Source: Mesotaenium endlicherianum
Lineage: Eukaryota > Streptophyta > Zygnematophyceae > Zygnematales > Mesotaeniaceae
Direction: 5' to 3'
Assembly: GCA_009602735.1 (NCBI GenBank)
Contig: WELA01003670.1
Coordinates: forward strand, 637,352 to 657,362
DNA: 20,011 nucleotides
Made by a program: the position numbers and the translations under genes. A model generated the notes under the pieces. The model saw only the letters and a program-made list of their open reading frames with translations, was not told where the DNA came from and made no database searches. The number at the start of each line of letters is the position of its first letter. Within the stretch, counting starts at the first letter, position 1. Shown here in pieces: positions 1 to 8,073 of this stretch.

Positions 1-36
<36 letters not shown>
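1..36. repeat. (CT)n microsatellite at window edge
   Basis: Uninterrupted CT dinucleotide run starting at the first base, so its true length is unknown. On the minus (transcript) strand of the deformylase gene it reads (GA)n and lies in the intron that follows the exon at 327-260. Confidence 0.95.
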
Positions 37-40
<4 letters not shown>

Positions 41-241
41 CACTCCCACGCTGGTCCACTGAAGCCACCACCCAGGTGCAGTTCCTCCTATGCGCAACCC
101 AACCCCACCCATGGGCATGAGGACAACAGAGACCCAGCCACACAAGCGCCTGAAGCCAGCATCGCTTGCCGTAAGAACCCGAGGGAAGCAGGTGGTGGCA
201 CCAAGGTGCCAGGCGATGAAGGGATGGAGGGGGACGAGAGA

Positions 242-256
242 GCGCGCGCGCGCGCG
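242..256. repeat. Alternating GC tract at an exon donor
   Basis: Fifteen bases of strictly alternating G and C, adjoining the GTAC donor of exon 4. Alternating CG is a known Z-DNA-prone sequence. Confidence 0.9.
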
Positions 257-259
257 TAC

Positions 260-327
260 CTGAGGCAGCCCTCGAAGAAGCGGGCCGTGCGCGTGCCCAT
301 CGTCTCCAGCTTCGGGTTTATCAGCAC
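260..327 (-). CDS. PDF1A: PDF1A coding exon 4 (motif 2)
   Basis: 68 bases: 22 codons plus AG of a split Ser codon. Acceptor GCGCAG before 327, donor GTACG after 260. Encodes LINPKLE... and RFFEGCL(S); EGCLS at 273-260 is deformylase motif 2, whose Cys binds the catalytic metal. The donor runs straight into an alternating (CG)n tract. The next exon, expected to start with the rest of the Ser codon and lead to HExxH, was not found between 1 and 259. Confidence 0.9.
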
Positions 328-3300
328 CTGCGCCCATTCACACAGGGGCAGAGGCAGAGGCAGAGGCAGAAGGGAGAGGGTTTCTGAGCACCTAGACACA
401 ACCATTGCGATTTATGAAGACAGAGCCAAAGGCAGAGGCAGGGGCAGAGGCAGAGGCAGAGGCAGAGGCAGAAAGTTTTTGAGAGCCTGAACTCGGTAGT
501 GATGGTGAGCAGAGGCGGAGATGGAGGCAGAGGCACAGGGAGAGAGGACCAATAAAAGTAGAGGTGGGGGTAGACGTAGAGGCGATGGTAGAGGTAGAAG
601 CAGAAGGAGGCGGAGAGGGAGAAGGGGACGAGGTGGAGGCGGGTGGCAGAGGTAAGTGGCAAAGGAAGAGGAAGCGGCAGAGATGGGGGGTTGAAAAGGA
701 TCGCTGCTGCTGCCGGTCGTACATGACCTAATAAGAAACCTGTAATGAGCTCGGCCCCTATCTGAGGGTCAGAGGAATTCCTGCCTGCCAAGGGTCTCCA
801 GAATTCACACATTGACGTGCAGACCTCCAAGACCACGTCTGGTCCAGGAGCCAAACTCATCCCTCCGACCCTAAACCCGGCCCGCTCTTCAAGCACGCTC
901 AGGCGCCACCTGTCAGCCGGCACACGCGCCCGTGGCGTTGCAAGCAGGCGAGGCAACTCGACTCACATCATGGCAGCACACGCACCCTTTCCCCCCAGCC
1001 TCAAGAATGCGCAGGACAGGGAACAGGGCCGTGTGCAACTGCGGAAGGACGTCGATGCCCGTCACACCAAGACGCCGACATTTCCGAAAAATCACAAGCG
1101 TACCCCAGGCCAGGAAAACTCTACCCCTACCCACAAGGGAGTCATCAGCCCTAAGCCCGGGCCTCATGTTATCTGAACCCAAGCCCCCGCAGCCATGGGG
1201 GCAGTGGCGTGCGCATAGCATGTGTCACATCCCATACGGGTACCTAAGCAGTCTGCAATGGGCCCCCAGGCGCCTGCCTGCCCCCCCAGCCAGGTGTAGA
1301 AAGCTGGAGCTCAGCTGATGAGAGGCACTCAGCTTCGGCCCCTTCCAGCTTCTGCCGCTTCTGGCCTCTGCTGCTCGAGGACCTAGTAAGCCCATCTCAT
1401 GCTCCTCCTGTACGCTCCAGTCTTAACTTCCCCCCATCGCTGTTCGCTAGCATTAAGTCGAGCACGCACGCGTCATGCTCCTACTGTGCACACCCTTTCC
1501 CTCCGTCCAGCAGGACACCGAGCACTGCCGTCTCACTTGTGACACGAATCTACAACCCCGCGCCACCTGTCGGCACCGGAACACTAAAGAAAGATACAAC
1601 GGAAAAGGTTGGACGAGGCTGAGCGGCAAACATCTGACATGTACACGGTCTGCACCGCTTTGAATGGCGTTAGGCCCGGCCCTCCCAGCACCTTACACGA
1701 CGTGCCAAATAAGCCGGGGAGAGGGGGGGGGGAGGCAAGAAGCTTCCTGGATCTCGGGACCCCCAGCCCTGCCAGCACCTTACACGTGCCAAGTAAGCCG
1801 AGAGAGGGGGGCGGCAATGAGCTTCCTGGAGCTTGGGACCTCGAGCTCAGTTAGTCTGAACGACACCCCAGATGCCGATGCCTGTGTGGCTCACATGCTA
1901 TTTCTGGTCTGGCGCCGCGCGTGCCATTTTATTCCGACGACCATTTCTGGAGCCTATTCTGTCTCAGAGGCTTCCCGAGGCCGGTTCAAGCTTGCAGGCC
2001 ATTTCTGGTGCCCGTCGATCTGACATGTCATTTCTGTCGGCCCATTTGGCGACAAGGCCTCCCAGAGCCCATTTATTCCATTCAAACTGAAGTTTAGTCT
2101 TTCTCTTCTGGTTTCTTATGAGGTTCATCTGCAAGCAGCGGAGGTAGTATCCGAAGGAAAAGGCTCCCAGAGAGGGTACTACAGAGACGAGTGTGACCAC
2201 ACTCCAGCTCATGGTGTGAGGTGCAGGGTGCAGGTGCCCTAGAGAGCCACAGAGAAGTGAAAGCTCTACAGGAGCAAGTGAGGCAGAAAGAAAAAGAGGG
2301 GAGAAGTGAGCTAGATATGCAGGCATGATTTGCGGCCGGAGACTCAGAAGTGAAGATCCAATCTGTGTCTGTGGCAGAGATTGAGCCAAATGCTTTCAGC
2401 AGAGCCTAGCTTTTAATTTCCTCGCCATTTTTTTCGCCTCGCGCTAACAAGAAGAGGCGAGCGGTCAAAGGACACAACACTCGCATTCTGTTTTTGCAAC
2501 AATGGAACTGGCAGGAGTGACCCCAGTGCGTAAGACGAGTTAGGAGCAGCCTCTGCCGACTCCTCACAAGAAGATAAGAAAATCGAAAAGGCGTGATCTG
2601 AGTGCTGCAGTTCATATTTCTAAGAGCACAATTTTGCTGTCTGCTGCTCACGAGAAGGTGATATGACTGTAGGCGTAAAAGTGGAGGGCAGACTCTGCCG
2701 CCTGCCACTACTCACAAGAAGGTCGAATGGGTGCGATACGGGTGTACATTTGCATTTATTTCAAATTTCAAGTGCGAGCTCTGGTGCCTGCGGGCTTACA
2801 AGGAGGTCAAAGGGGCGGCGCTGCTGCTGCTCCACCTCCTCGGGGCTGGAGTAGGACATGAGCTCCTTGGTGTCCTCCAGCACCACTATCTGCACACGCA
2901 CATGCATGCACACACGCACACGCACACGCACGCACATGCACGGCGCGGCACAATGTACATCCACAGAATGAAAGAATCAGCACTTTCACGTCCAAGGATA
3001 TGGACCTGAACATTTACAGCGCATGCATTTATGCATGTATGCATGCATGAGCAGATGCATGCATGTATGCATGCATCAATGGTGTACATTCTCTCACGCA
3101 CTGGTGGATTCAGCACTTGCACACGCATGCGAGGATAAGAAGCTGGACCCTCCGTCCCCAACCTCGTCGCAGCAGTAGCTACCTCGACACGCAAATAGCA
3201 ATCCCCACTCAAGGCAACACAATGAGTACTCCACGAGCGAGGATACGGACCACGACACGCCGTCAAGAACCTCGTCCCAGCAAGCCACCTAGAGGCAAAC

Positions 3301-5350
3301 AGGGAATCCACGCACGCCCGACGATGCTGACGCCTGCTGCCAGAGGCATGCTGAAGCGTGTTGGGCAGGCAGGCAGACAGACAGACAGACATCACTACCC
3401 TAAGCTGACTGTCTCTACAGAGGACACCAACAAGACTACTTGGGGGCACAGCAAAGTAGCATGTGGCCTGCAAGTACACCAAGTTTTTCAATAATCCTGT
3501 ACCCAAAATAGTGCCCTCCCTCGGATAGGCTTACACAATACAATCCCCCCCTCCCTCGCCCTTTCCCCCCCCCTCCCCCCCAAGCCTATGTTGCCGGCTG
3601 ACAATAAGCAGCGTATTGAAGAGGGGGGGCGTATCAAACGGGAAGTTGCACGAGAGAAGAAAGAGAGAAAGAGTGGAATATGCAGCAGCATGCTGTGAGC
3701 TCCTCAAGCAAAGAGGGCAGACGTGAATAGCTTCAGTTGAAACAAGTCGCAATGCATTCACGAGCCCAAAGAGCTTCCATTGGGGGCTGCCCAAAGGGAA
3801 GGGAAGCTTCCAGGCCTGGCTGCACTCGGCTGCAATGGACCCAAAATCCGAACACGAGAAACGTGCACGCCATATCAGGTCTCCTTCCATGTCAACATCA
3901 AGTCTCCCTCTGTGTCAACCTTCAGGCAGAGAAAGCGCATAAAGGCAAAGGAGCGGTGAAGGCACCACTGAGAGAAACGTTGGACTCCAAGGTGTGTCAG
4001 CATGGTGAGTAGAAACAAAAGAAGCAGAGGCGTACCTTGAGGGCAACTCCGATCTGGGGGGCTGCCAGGCCGACACCTGGCGCGGTGCGCATGACCGCCA
4101 CCATGTCGTTGATCACCTTTTCGATGGCAGGGCTTCCTATGTCCTGAAGCAACACGAGTCATCAGAAGACATGACATCCCCACGGTGCTGATGTGTCAGC
4201 TTCTTGACGAGTGTGAGAGACCAGGACACCAAATCTATCTTTTAACATATTTCATCGATAACGCATCCTACGAGTACCCTACGCAGATGCATCAGCTTAT
4301 CGACACGTGTCCTGGCACTACACACATGGGTTGCCTCCCCAGACATGTGAACACTTTCGTCATCGAGCGTCCTCCATTTTTTGATTTGCACTGCAACGAA
4401 GATGACGTGCTTCGGATCCCTCTACTGCTGTTTGGACACACATCCGCCTGGCATAAGAGACTACAGGCATCACAGAAGGAACCCAATCCAGTTCACAGGT
4501 TCCCCAATCTGGAATTCTGCCATAGCTTTTGAACATTACCACATCGTATTTATGCCTAATACATCACACAGATGAGAGCTCCAACCGGGCCATATCTTTG
4601 TCATTTACGAAGTACTAATTGCTCTAAAAAGCACATCTTCTTTTCAGCTTACACTAGAGAGCTAGAGAGCTAGACAACGTAAGATGCTTGAGGTGTGTAA
4701 GCGGGATCACCAACCAGAAGCCAGCACATTGCAATGGTTCTTTAAGGCCCCTTTCTCGAGTTACATCGTGAAGCAGTCCAAATCTGAGTAGATCATACCT
4801 GTACAGGGACTTCTGCGGCAGTCTCGTGAAGAACAGGGTCACCAGCCTGGACAATGTCGGGCAAAGTGGGCTTTCCAAAGCCAAACTGGAAGAGATTTGT
4901 ATGCACATCCCGCCTTGGAGGGGTACCAATGTGGAAAGTAGTATTAGCAAAGGCTGCCGAGGTAAACTGCGGTACGTTCCTGATTGGTGGCATCAGGCAG
5001 TCAACAGGCGACCTACTGTAAGGTGGTGTACTCTTGCCAGCCATGGGAGGGGAAGATGCTATTGCTGTAGTCATTCTTGATGCAGAAGCTTGTCCAAACG
5101 AATGAGGCTTTGTCACCGTTAAACTGGCTGTTGAAACACTGGTACGTAATGCTCCAAAAGAGAGTCCAAAGGATAGCTGAAGAGCCTCTGTTTTACAAGG
5201 TGCAAAAGTCGCAGGAGAGTAGGCGTAATTGAAAGGGTCAAGCAACTTCGCAGAATGGCTAGGTAAAGCAATATAAGAAGAACGAATGGCTGAGGATGGC
5301 ACCGGTGGGCAAAGTGTAGTAGATGTGAAGCAGCGAGACTGTAACATCAT
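260..5350 (-). CDS. PDF1A: Peptide deformylase, PDF1A class, organellar (5' part; four exons seen, 3' end outside window)
   Basis: Metal-dependent enzyme that removes the formyl group from the N-terminal formyl-Met of proteins made in plastids or mitochondria. Seen: four minus-strand exons, 5350-4799, 4143-4036, 2889-2800 and 327-260, joined in one frame by GT-AG introns of 655, 1146 and 2472 bp (three phase-0 junctions; the last exon ends after two bases of a codon). Exon 1 ends with the family start around GDPVLHE; exon 2 carries motif 1 GVGLAAPQ (catalytic Gln); exon 3 carries VVLEDTKE and RRPFDLL, typical of plant PDF1A and unlike PDF1B; exon 4 ends in motif 2 EGCLS with the metal-ligand Cys. 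Motif 3 (HExxH, two metal-ligand His) must lie left of position 1. The N-terminus has about 165 residues before GDPVLHE, rich in S, T, A and P, which suggests a long transit peptide (inference). No disabling mutation is seen in these exons. Confidence 0.9.
345..690. repeat. GGCAGA hexamer minisatellite, degenerate to the right
   Basis: Near-perfect GGCAGA/GAGGCA hexamers at 345-372 and 431-472, followed to about 690 by a degenerate purine-rich tail of GAGGYR units. On the transcript strand this is a TCTGCC pyrimidine-rich array that lies 18 bases upstream of exon 4 and probably serves as its polypyrimidine tract. Six-base units make open frames in all phases, which explains the spurious Gly-Arg and Ser-Pro ORFs here. 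Confidence 0.9.
691..2440 (-). other. Intron 3 of the deformylase gene, central part, no gene seen
   Basis: No open frame here has recognisable protein content; the short ORFs are low-complexity. It holds a diverged tandem duplication (1673-1840) and several copies of a CATTTCTGG-like motif between 1895 and 2040. It is assigned to the intron because exons 3 and 4 flank it in the same gene. Confidence 0.7.
1673..1840. repeat. Diverged tandem duplication, unit about 80-87 bp
   Basis: Two adjacent copies (1673-1761 and 1763-1840) share the ordered blocks CCAGCACCTTACAC, GTGCCAARTAAGCCG, a G-run, AGCTTCCTGGA and TTGGGAC or CTCGGGAC. The offset falls from 87 to 79 along the unit because of small indels in the G-run. 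Confidence 0.8.
2440..2810 (-). repeat. Degenerate repeat family containing the exon 3 donor (CTTCTTGTGAG units)
   Basis: On the minus strand the exon 3 end CTCCTTGTAAG is echoed downstream at 2718-2711 (CTTGTGAG), about 2654-2647 (CTCGTGAG), 2580-2573 (CTTGTGAG) and about 2451 (CTTGTTAG). Each has related flanks (CTGCC/GGCAG and GACCTTCT). GT positions are 2799, 2715, 2651, 2577 and 2448. The units look like diverged copies of one 60-130 bp module. Confidence 0.55.
2800..2889 (-). CDS. PDF1A: PDF1A coding exon 3
   Basis: 30 codons, phase 0 at both ends. Acceptor TGTGCAG precedes 2889 and a consensus donor GTAAG follows 2800. Encodes [14 protein letters not shown], a Glu/Gln-rich stretch and RRPFDLL, the segment between motifs 1 and 2 that is characteristic of plant PDF1A. 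The acceptor is embedded in a (GTGTGC)n microsatellite instead of an ordinary pyrimidine tract. Confidence 0.92.
2890..2943. repeat. (CA/CACG)n microsatellite abutting the exon 3 acceptor
   Basis: CACACG/CACGCA units on plus, that is GTGTGC units on the transcript strand, run up to and include the CAG acceptor of exon 3 at 2892-2890. Confidence 0.93.
3021..3076. repeat. GCAT/ATGC palindromic repeat cluster
   Basis: Dense run of ATGCATGC and TATGCATG units, each self-complementary. It lies within intron 2 of the deformylase gene. Confidence 0.85.
3365..3391. repeat. (GGCA/GACA)n tetranucleotide microsatellite
   Basis: GGCA units passing into five consecutive CAGA-type units. Confidence 0.85.
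3545..3581 (-). other. G-quadruplex-prone tract on the transcript strand
   Basis: On the minus strand this is runs of 7, 8, 3, 3 and 7 G separated by 1-3 bases, which fits the G3+N1-7 pattern. It lies in intron 2, so the pre-mRNA would carry the G-rich strand. Confidence 0.6.
4036..4143 (-). CDS. PDF1A: PDF1A coding exon 2 (motif 1)
   Basis: 36 codons, phase 0 at both ends, acceptor TTCAG before 4143 and donor GTACG after 4036. Encodes an IGS...VINDMVAVM helix followed by [20 protein letters not shown] (about 4077-4054) is deformylase motif 1 (GxGxAAxQ), whose Gln supports the oxyanion. Too short to stand out as an ORF; found by reading through exon 1's frame. Confidence 0.92.
4144..4798 (-). 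other. Intron 1 of the deformylase gene, no gene seen
   Basis: 655 bp between exons 1 and 2 with GTATGA donor and TTCAG acceptor. It includes a small CTAGAGAG direct repeat near 4652-4673. A plus-strand open frame at 4185-4532 has no recognisable motif and is judged spurious. Confidence 0.75.
4799..5350 (-). CDS. PDF1A: PDF1A coding exon 1 (transit-peptide region and start of mature domain)
   Basis: 184 codons from ATG at 5350-5348 (an immediately following ATG at 5347 is equally possible) to a CAG codon ending at 4799, then donor GTATGA. The open frame extends a few codons upstream to 5374 but without an ATG. The first about 100 residues have S/T/A/P-rich, low-acid composition like an organelle transit peptide. 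GDPVLHE is at residues 170-176. Further Met codons near residues 93 and 103 are alternative starts that would give a protein of more usual length. Confidence 0.85.
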
Positions 5351-5359
5351 GTTTCCCTC

Positions 5360-5474
5360 CTGATACAACAGCAACCTCGAGACCAGCTACAGACAGATGG
5401 GGCCCCTACCAAGCAGGACGTGCAGAGCAAATTTCACGAGGCAGCACTGTTCGCTGATGCGTTGCTGTACTTAC
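5360..5474 (-). other. Possible 5'-UTR intron of the deformylase gene
   Basis: On the minus strand a strong donor GTAAGTAC starts at 5474, and an acceptor TATCAG ends at 5360, ten bases before the first ATG. Removal would give a 115-nt leader intron and make ATG 5350 the first start in the exon. This is inference from splice consensus only. Confidence 0.35.
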
Positions 5475-5814
5475 CCAAGAAAGCATCTTTTACCGGCTTG
5501 AATGGAGTGCAAAAAGTGGCAGGAAGAATATTTGAGCATATTGTGGGACCCCAAAACGGCAGGTATGTTCACATATCTCGGAGATAAAATGCAGATAAAA
5601 GGAACTGAATAATTTGTGTGGATCCAAGTCAGTTCAGGTCAAGCCACGGCCCACAAGTAAATCGATCGGCTCGAATCTCAGGGAATCTCGTACCGGCTCT
5701 ATTTCAACGTTGACTACATGTTGATGACTGGGACCCCACTCGAACCGGCGCGAGTATTTGTAGCCTCTCATTGGCTCTTTCAGCTCCGCTATGTGTGGAT
5801 CACAACTTCGCTGT

Positions 5815-5905
5815 TGCTCTACCCTGCTCTCCCCAGCTCTACCAAGCTCTACCCCCACCTTTACCCTGCCTTTACCCACCTCTACCACCTCCCACCACTT
5901 TTACG
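5815..5905. repeat. Degenerate CTCTACC / CTTTACC heptamer cluster
   Basis: About nine pyrimidine-rich heptamer-like units in 90 bases (CTCTACC, CTTTACC and variants). On the minus strand they read GGTAGAG/GGTAAAG, upstream of the deformylase start. Confidence 0.6.
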
Positions 5906-6470
5906 CCTTCAAACTTCCAACCACGGCCCAGTCCCACGTCATTTCGCCAATTAAGTGTTTGCTTTGCTTAAAGTTTGTGACTTCAGCGCTTTGTTACACT
6001 CACGGATATCCTTAACACATGTCTTAATCTGAATTGATGCTCATGGGGGTTTGCGTCTAAATCTTTGGACTAAATAAGAGGAAATCAAATGAAGGCGCGT
6101 TTCAAAGAAGTTTTTAAGTTGTGATCTTTTGTGCAACAATTTTGCGCAATTACCGATGGCGTCCCCACGTCACTCTCTAGCCTCCACAACACCCCGTTAG
6201 TTTTTCCAGAACACTTGTGCCTCCTTCTCCTTTGAAGATGCCACTTAGATTGCACAATAGGTGATTGCTGCCACTGACAGATCGCTCACTGGTTAGAGGC
6301 TCCCATTGGTAAGATCTAAATAACGTCTTGATCAGTTCCTTGGTGAATGAGAATCCCTCTATACATCTTCGGGTTGTCTTCATGCTCGTATCTTGAAAAA
6401 CTCGTGTTGGCGGGCTTGGTAGAGGTACCAATTACGTGGTTGCATGTTGTTGTTTGCATCCACATGACTT

Positions 6471-6519
6471 GAGAGGGAGAGAGAAGGGAAGGGGGGGAGG
6501 GGAGGGGGGGAAGGGAAGG
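6471..6519 (+). repeat. G-rich polypurine tract
   Basis: Purine-only stretch with G runs of 3, 3, 7, 4, 7 and 3 separated by A or AA. It can form a G-quadruplex or triplex on the plus strand. Confidence 0.75.
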
Positions 6520-6999
6520 CCTATGCAGTGGATCTGAGCATGGTACTTTGAGCATTTGGATCATAAGCTTGAAGGGAGATAGATTGAAGGCATCAAAGTG
6601 CAGCCCTTGTTGAAGATGGAACGCCATCTTAGAAAGTTATTATAATTTCTGAAGTGGATGGAGGAAATCCTATTTGAAACTTCTTAAAGTGGAGTTTGTA
6701 TACTAAAATCCAACAAGCTCAGTCATTGTGTGCCGAAGATGTAACCTTGACTCAAATCAACAACTTTGCTTAAATTATAAGGAGCCATAATTTGTACATT
6801 AAGAAGCTTGATCAGAACGTTATATCAGTATTACAAAAGAACAAGTTATGATTTGTAGAAATCACGTCTAAGCAGATCAACGTACAACACCAAGTTTCAA
6901 AAAAAATCGCCCACCAGGGCTTTCGTTTAATTTTCACCAAATCACAGCTTACAAAACTTTGAAACTACAGCATCTATGCCGGCCTGGCTTAAGCTCTTC

Positions 7000-7533
7000 A
7001 CTTAAGGGCGCGCCTAGCAATATTCCACTGCTCGGCTAAGCTCACTCAGTTTTTCACTGAGGGTGAAAGGGAGAAGGGTGTGGGGAGTGCGCCCATATAT
7101 ACTCACACACCCTCACCCGCGAGTGGAAGCGTGCACGAGGACCTTTCCTAGTTGCATACACAAGGTGGAATGGCCTAGTGGTATGCCACCCTTGCAAGAG
7201 TTAGAGGGCTACATGAGAGAGGAGTGGAAAGGAACTCACTTGATTAAGAAAAGTTGTGTACAAGATAAGAAGGTTAATCTAGACTAGACTAGGCTCCCTC
7301 TACTTCTTCGTGCTTCCCGTTTATGATTCAACTCTAAGTGTCCTCTCTAGCAAATTACCTCCAGAACCTTCTACCATGGCTTCTTCCATGTAGATGACCT
7401 CGCTTAGTTGGATAAGCTAGCACACTTACACGCACCAATCACACTCTAGAGTATTCTACTACACAATCCACTTACTCTCACGGAGTTTCTAAAAATTCCA
7501 CAATCACTTTGGCACTCCACATAATTGTACGTA
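7000..7533 (-). mobile_element. Probable left piece of an old minus-strand LTR (interrupted by the chromovirus)
   Basis: Read on the minus strand, sequence from 14460 down to 14219 continues across the chromovirus to 7533 and on to about 7000. The continuation has a TATATATGGGC box (7101-7091) followed by a GC-richer stretch with a CTCAGT-GAAAA-ACTGAG hairpin (about 7057-7041), as expected for U3 then R/U5. The terminal CA could not be fixed. No protein evidence. Confidence 0.3.
7529..7533. repeat. Target-site duplication, left copy (ACGTA)
   Basis: ACGTA directly before the 5' LTR is repeated directly after the 3' LTR at 14214-14218. A 5-bp duplication is typical of Ty3/gypsy integration. 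Confidence 0.95.
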
Positions 7534-8036
7534 TGTAGTGATTTGAATTATTATACATTAGTTTGCATATATTTTAATGTTTTCAAATATATTTGAAGTC
7601 GTATGGTGTGGAGTCAAGTGTGAATAGGTACTCTAGTAACTTGGTTCATGTCCTTTGAACCTTCCAAGGCATTTTCGAAGTTAGAGGAAAGACCTAGAAG
7701 AACTCCATGTGGCAAAAGTCAGATGTGCCATTTTTAGGTCAAAAGGACATGTGTACATTATTCTAGAAAGAGGTGGCAAGTTTTGGGATGTGTTGGGTGC
7801 CAACACATCAACATACACCTTCCTAGAAATTACTTATGTAGCAAGTATATAAACAAGAGCTAGAACATAGAAAGACATTCCAGAATCACTCTTGTACTTG
7901 CCAAAATCCAGAAATATATTAACTTTCAAGAAGCCATCTCTCTTTCAAGAAGCTACCACTTGTGTTCAAAGATCCTTGTCTTGAATAGATAAAGTATTCT
8001 GTTTTACTAAGTACTTTATCTATCTGTTTCACTACA
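7534..8036 (+). repeat. 5' LTR of element 1 (503 bp)
   Basis: Begins TGTAGTGA and ends TCACTACA, an 8-bp perfect terminal inverted repeat. It contains a TATATAAA box at 7846-7853, a 10-bp hairpin 36 bases upstream of it (7787-7809) and a 12-bp stem near the 3' end (7985-8023). It differs from the 3' LTR at six positions and has no indels. Confidence 0.97.
7846..7853 (+). promoter_or_regulatory. TATA box of element 1 LTR promoter
   Basis: TATATAAA in the LTR, followed about 190 bases later by the LTR end. Transcription would be expected to start some 25-35 bases downstream (inference from usual TATA spacing). The same box in the 3' LTR is at 14023-14030. Confidence 0.7.
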
Positions 8037-8037
8037 G

Positions 8038-8049
8038 TGGTATCGGAGC
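8038..8049 (+). other. Primer binding site of element 1 (initiator Met tRNA)
   Basis: TGGTATCGGAGC starts two bases after the 5' LTR. It complements the 3' end of plant initiator Met tRNA (usual PBS TGGTATCAGAGC) with one A-to-G difference, which could pair G-U with that tRNA. Confidence 0.85.
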
Positions 8050-8073
8050 TAGGCACTTTGGTAGCACAAGAAG

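Larger units (their letters stand above)
3077..4035 (-). other. Intron 2 of the deformylase gene, no gene seen
   Basis: Between exons 3 and 2. It contains a CAGA tetranucleotide run (3365-3391) and a C-rich tract (3545-3581). No ORF here has recognisable protein content. Confidence 0.7.
5475..7000. other. Upstream/intergenic DNA of the deformylase gene, no gene seen
   Basis: No open frame with protein-like content on either strand. Minus-strand promoter-like words are a CCAAT at 5774-5770 and TACAAATA at 5762-5755, but their close spacing makes them weak candidates. CTCTACC/CTTTACC units recur at 5815-5900. A G-rich purine tract lies at 6471-6519. Confidence 0.5.

Noticed and set aside
206..490. 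Plus-strand Gly-Arg-rich open frame and overlapping minus-strand Ser/Pro and Cys/Leu-rich frames (321-956, 392-724)
   Set aside because: They are translations of the GGCAGA hexamer array, which is open in several frames. The true coding here is the 68-bp deformylase exon on minus.
2886..3506. 206-codon minus-strand open frame
   Set aside because: Its C-terminal part is translated (CA)n and ATGC repeats, the rest shows no motif, and it lies in intron 2 of a better supported gene.
4185..4532. 115-codon plus-strand open frame inside intron 1
   Set aside because: No recognisable domain, opposite strand to the deformylase gene, and length within what chance allows.
7160..7215. tRNA-like A box (TGGCCTAGTGG) suggesting a tRNA-derived SINE
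   Set aside because: No B box at the expected distance, no poly(A)/T end and no flanking duplication seen.
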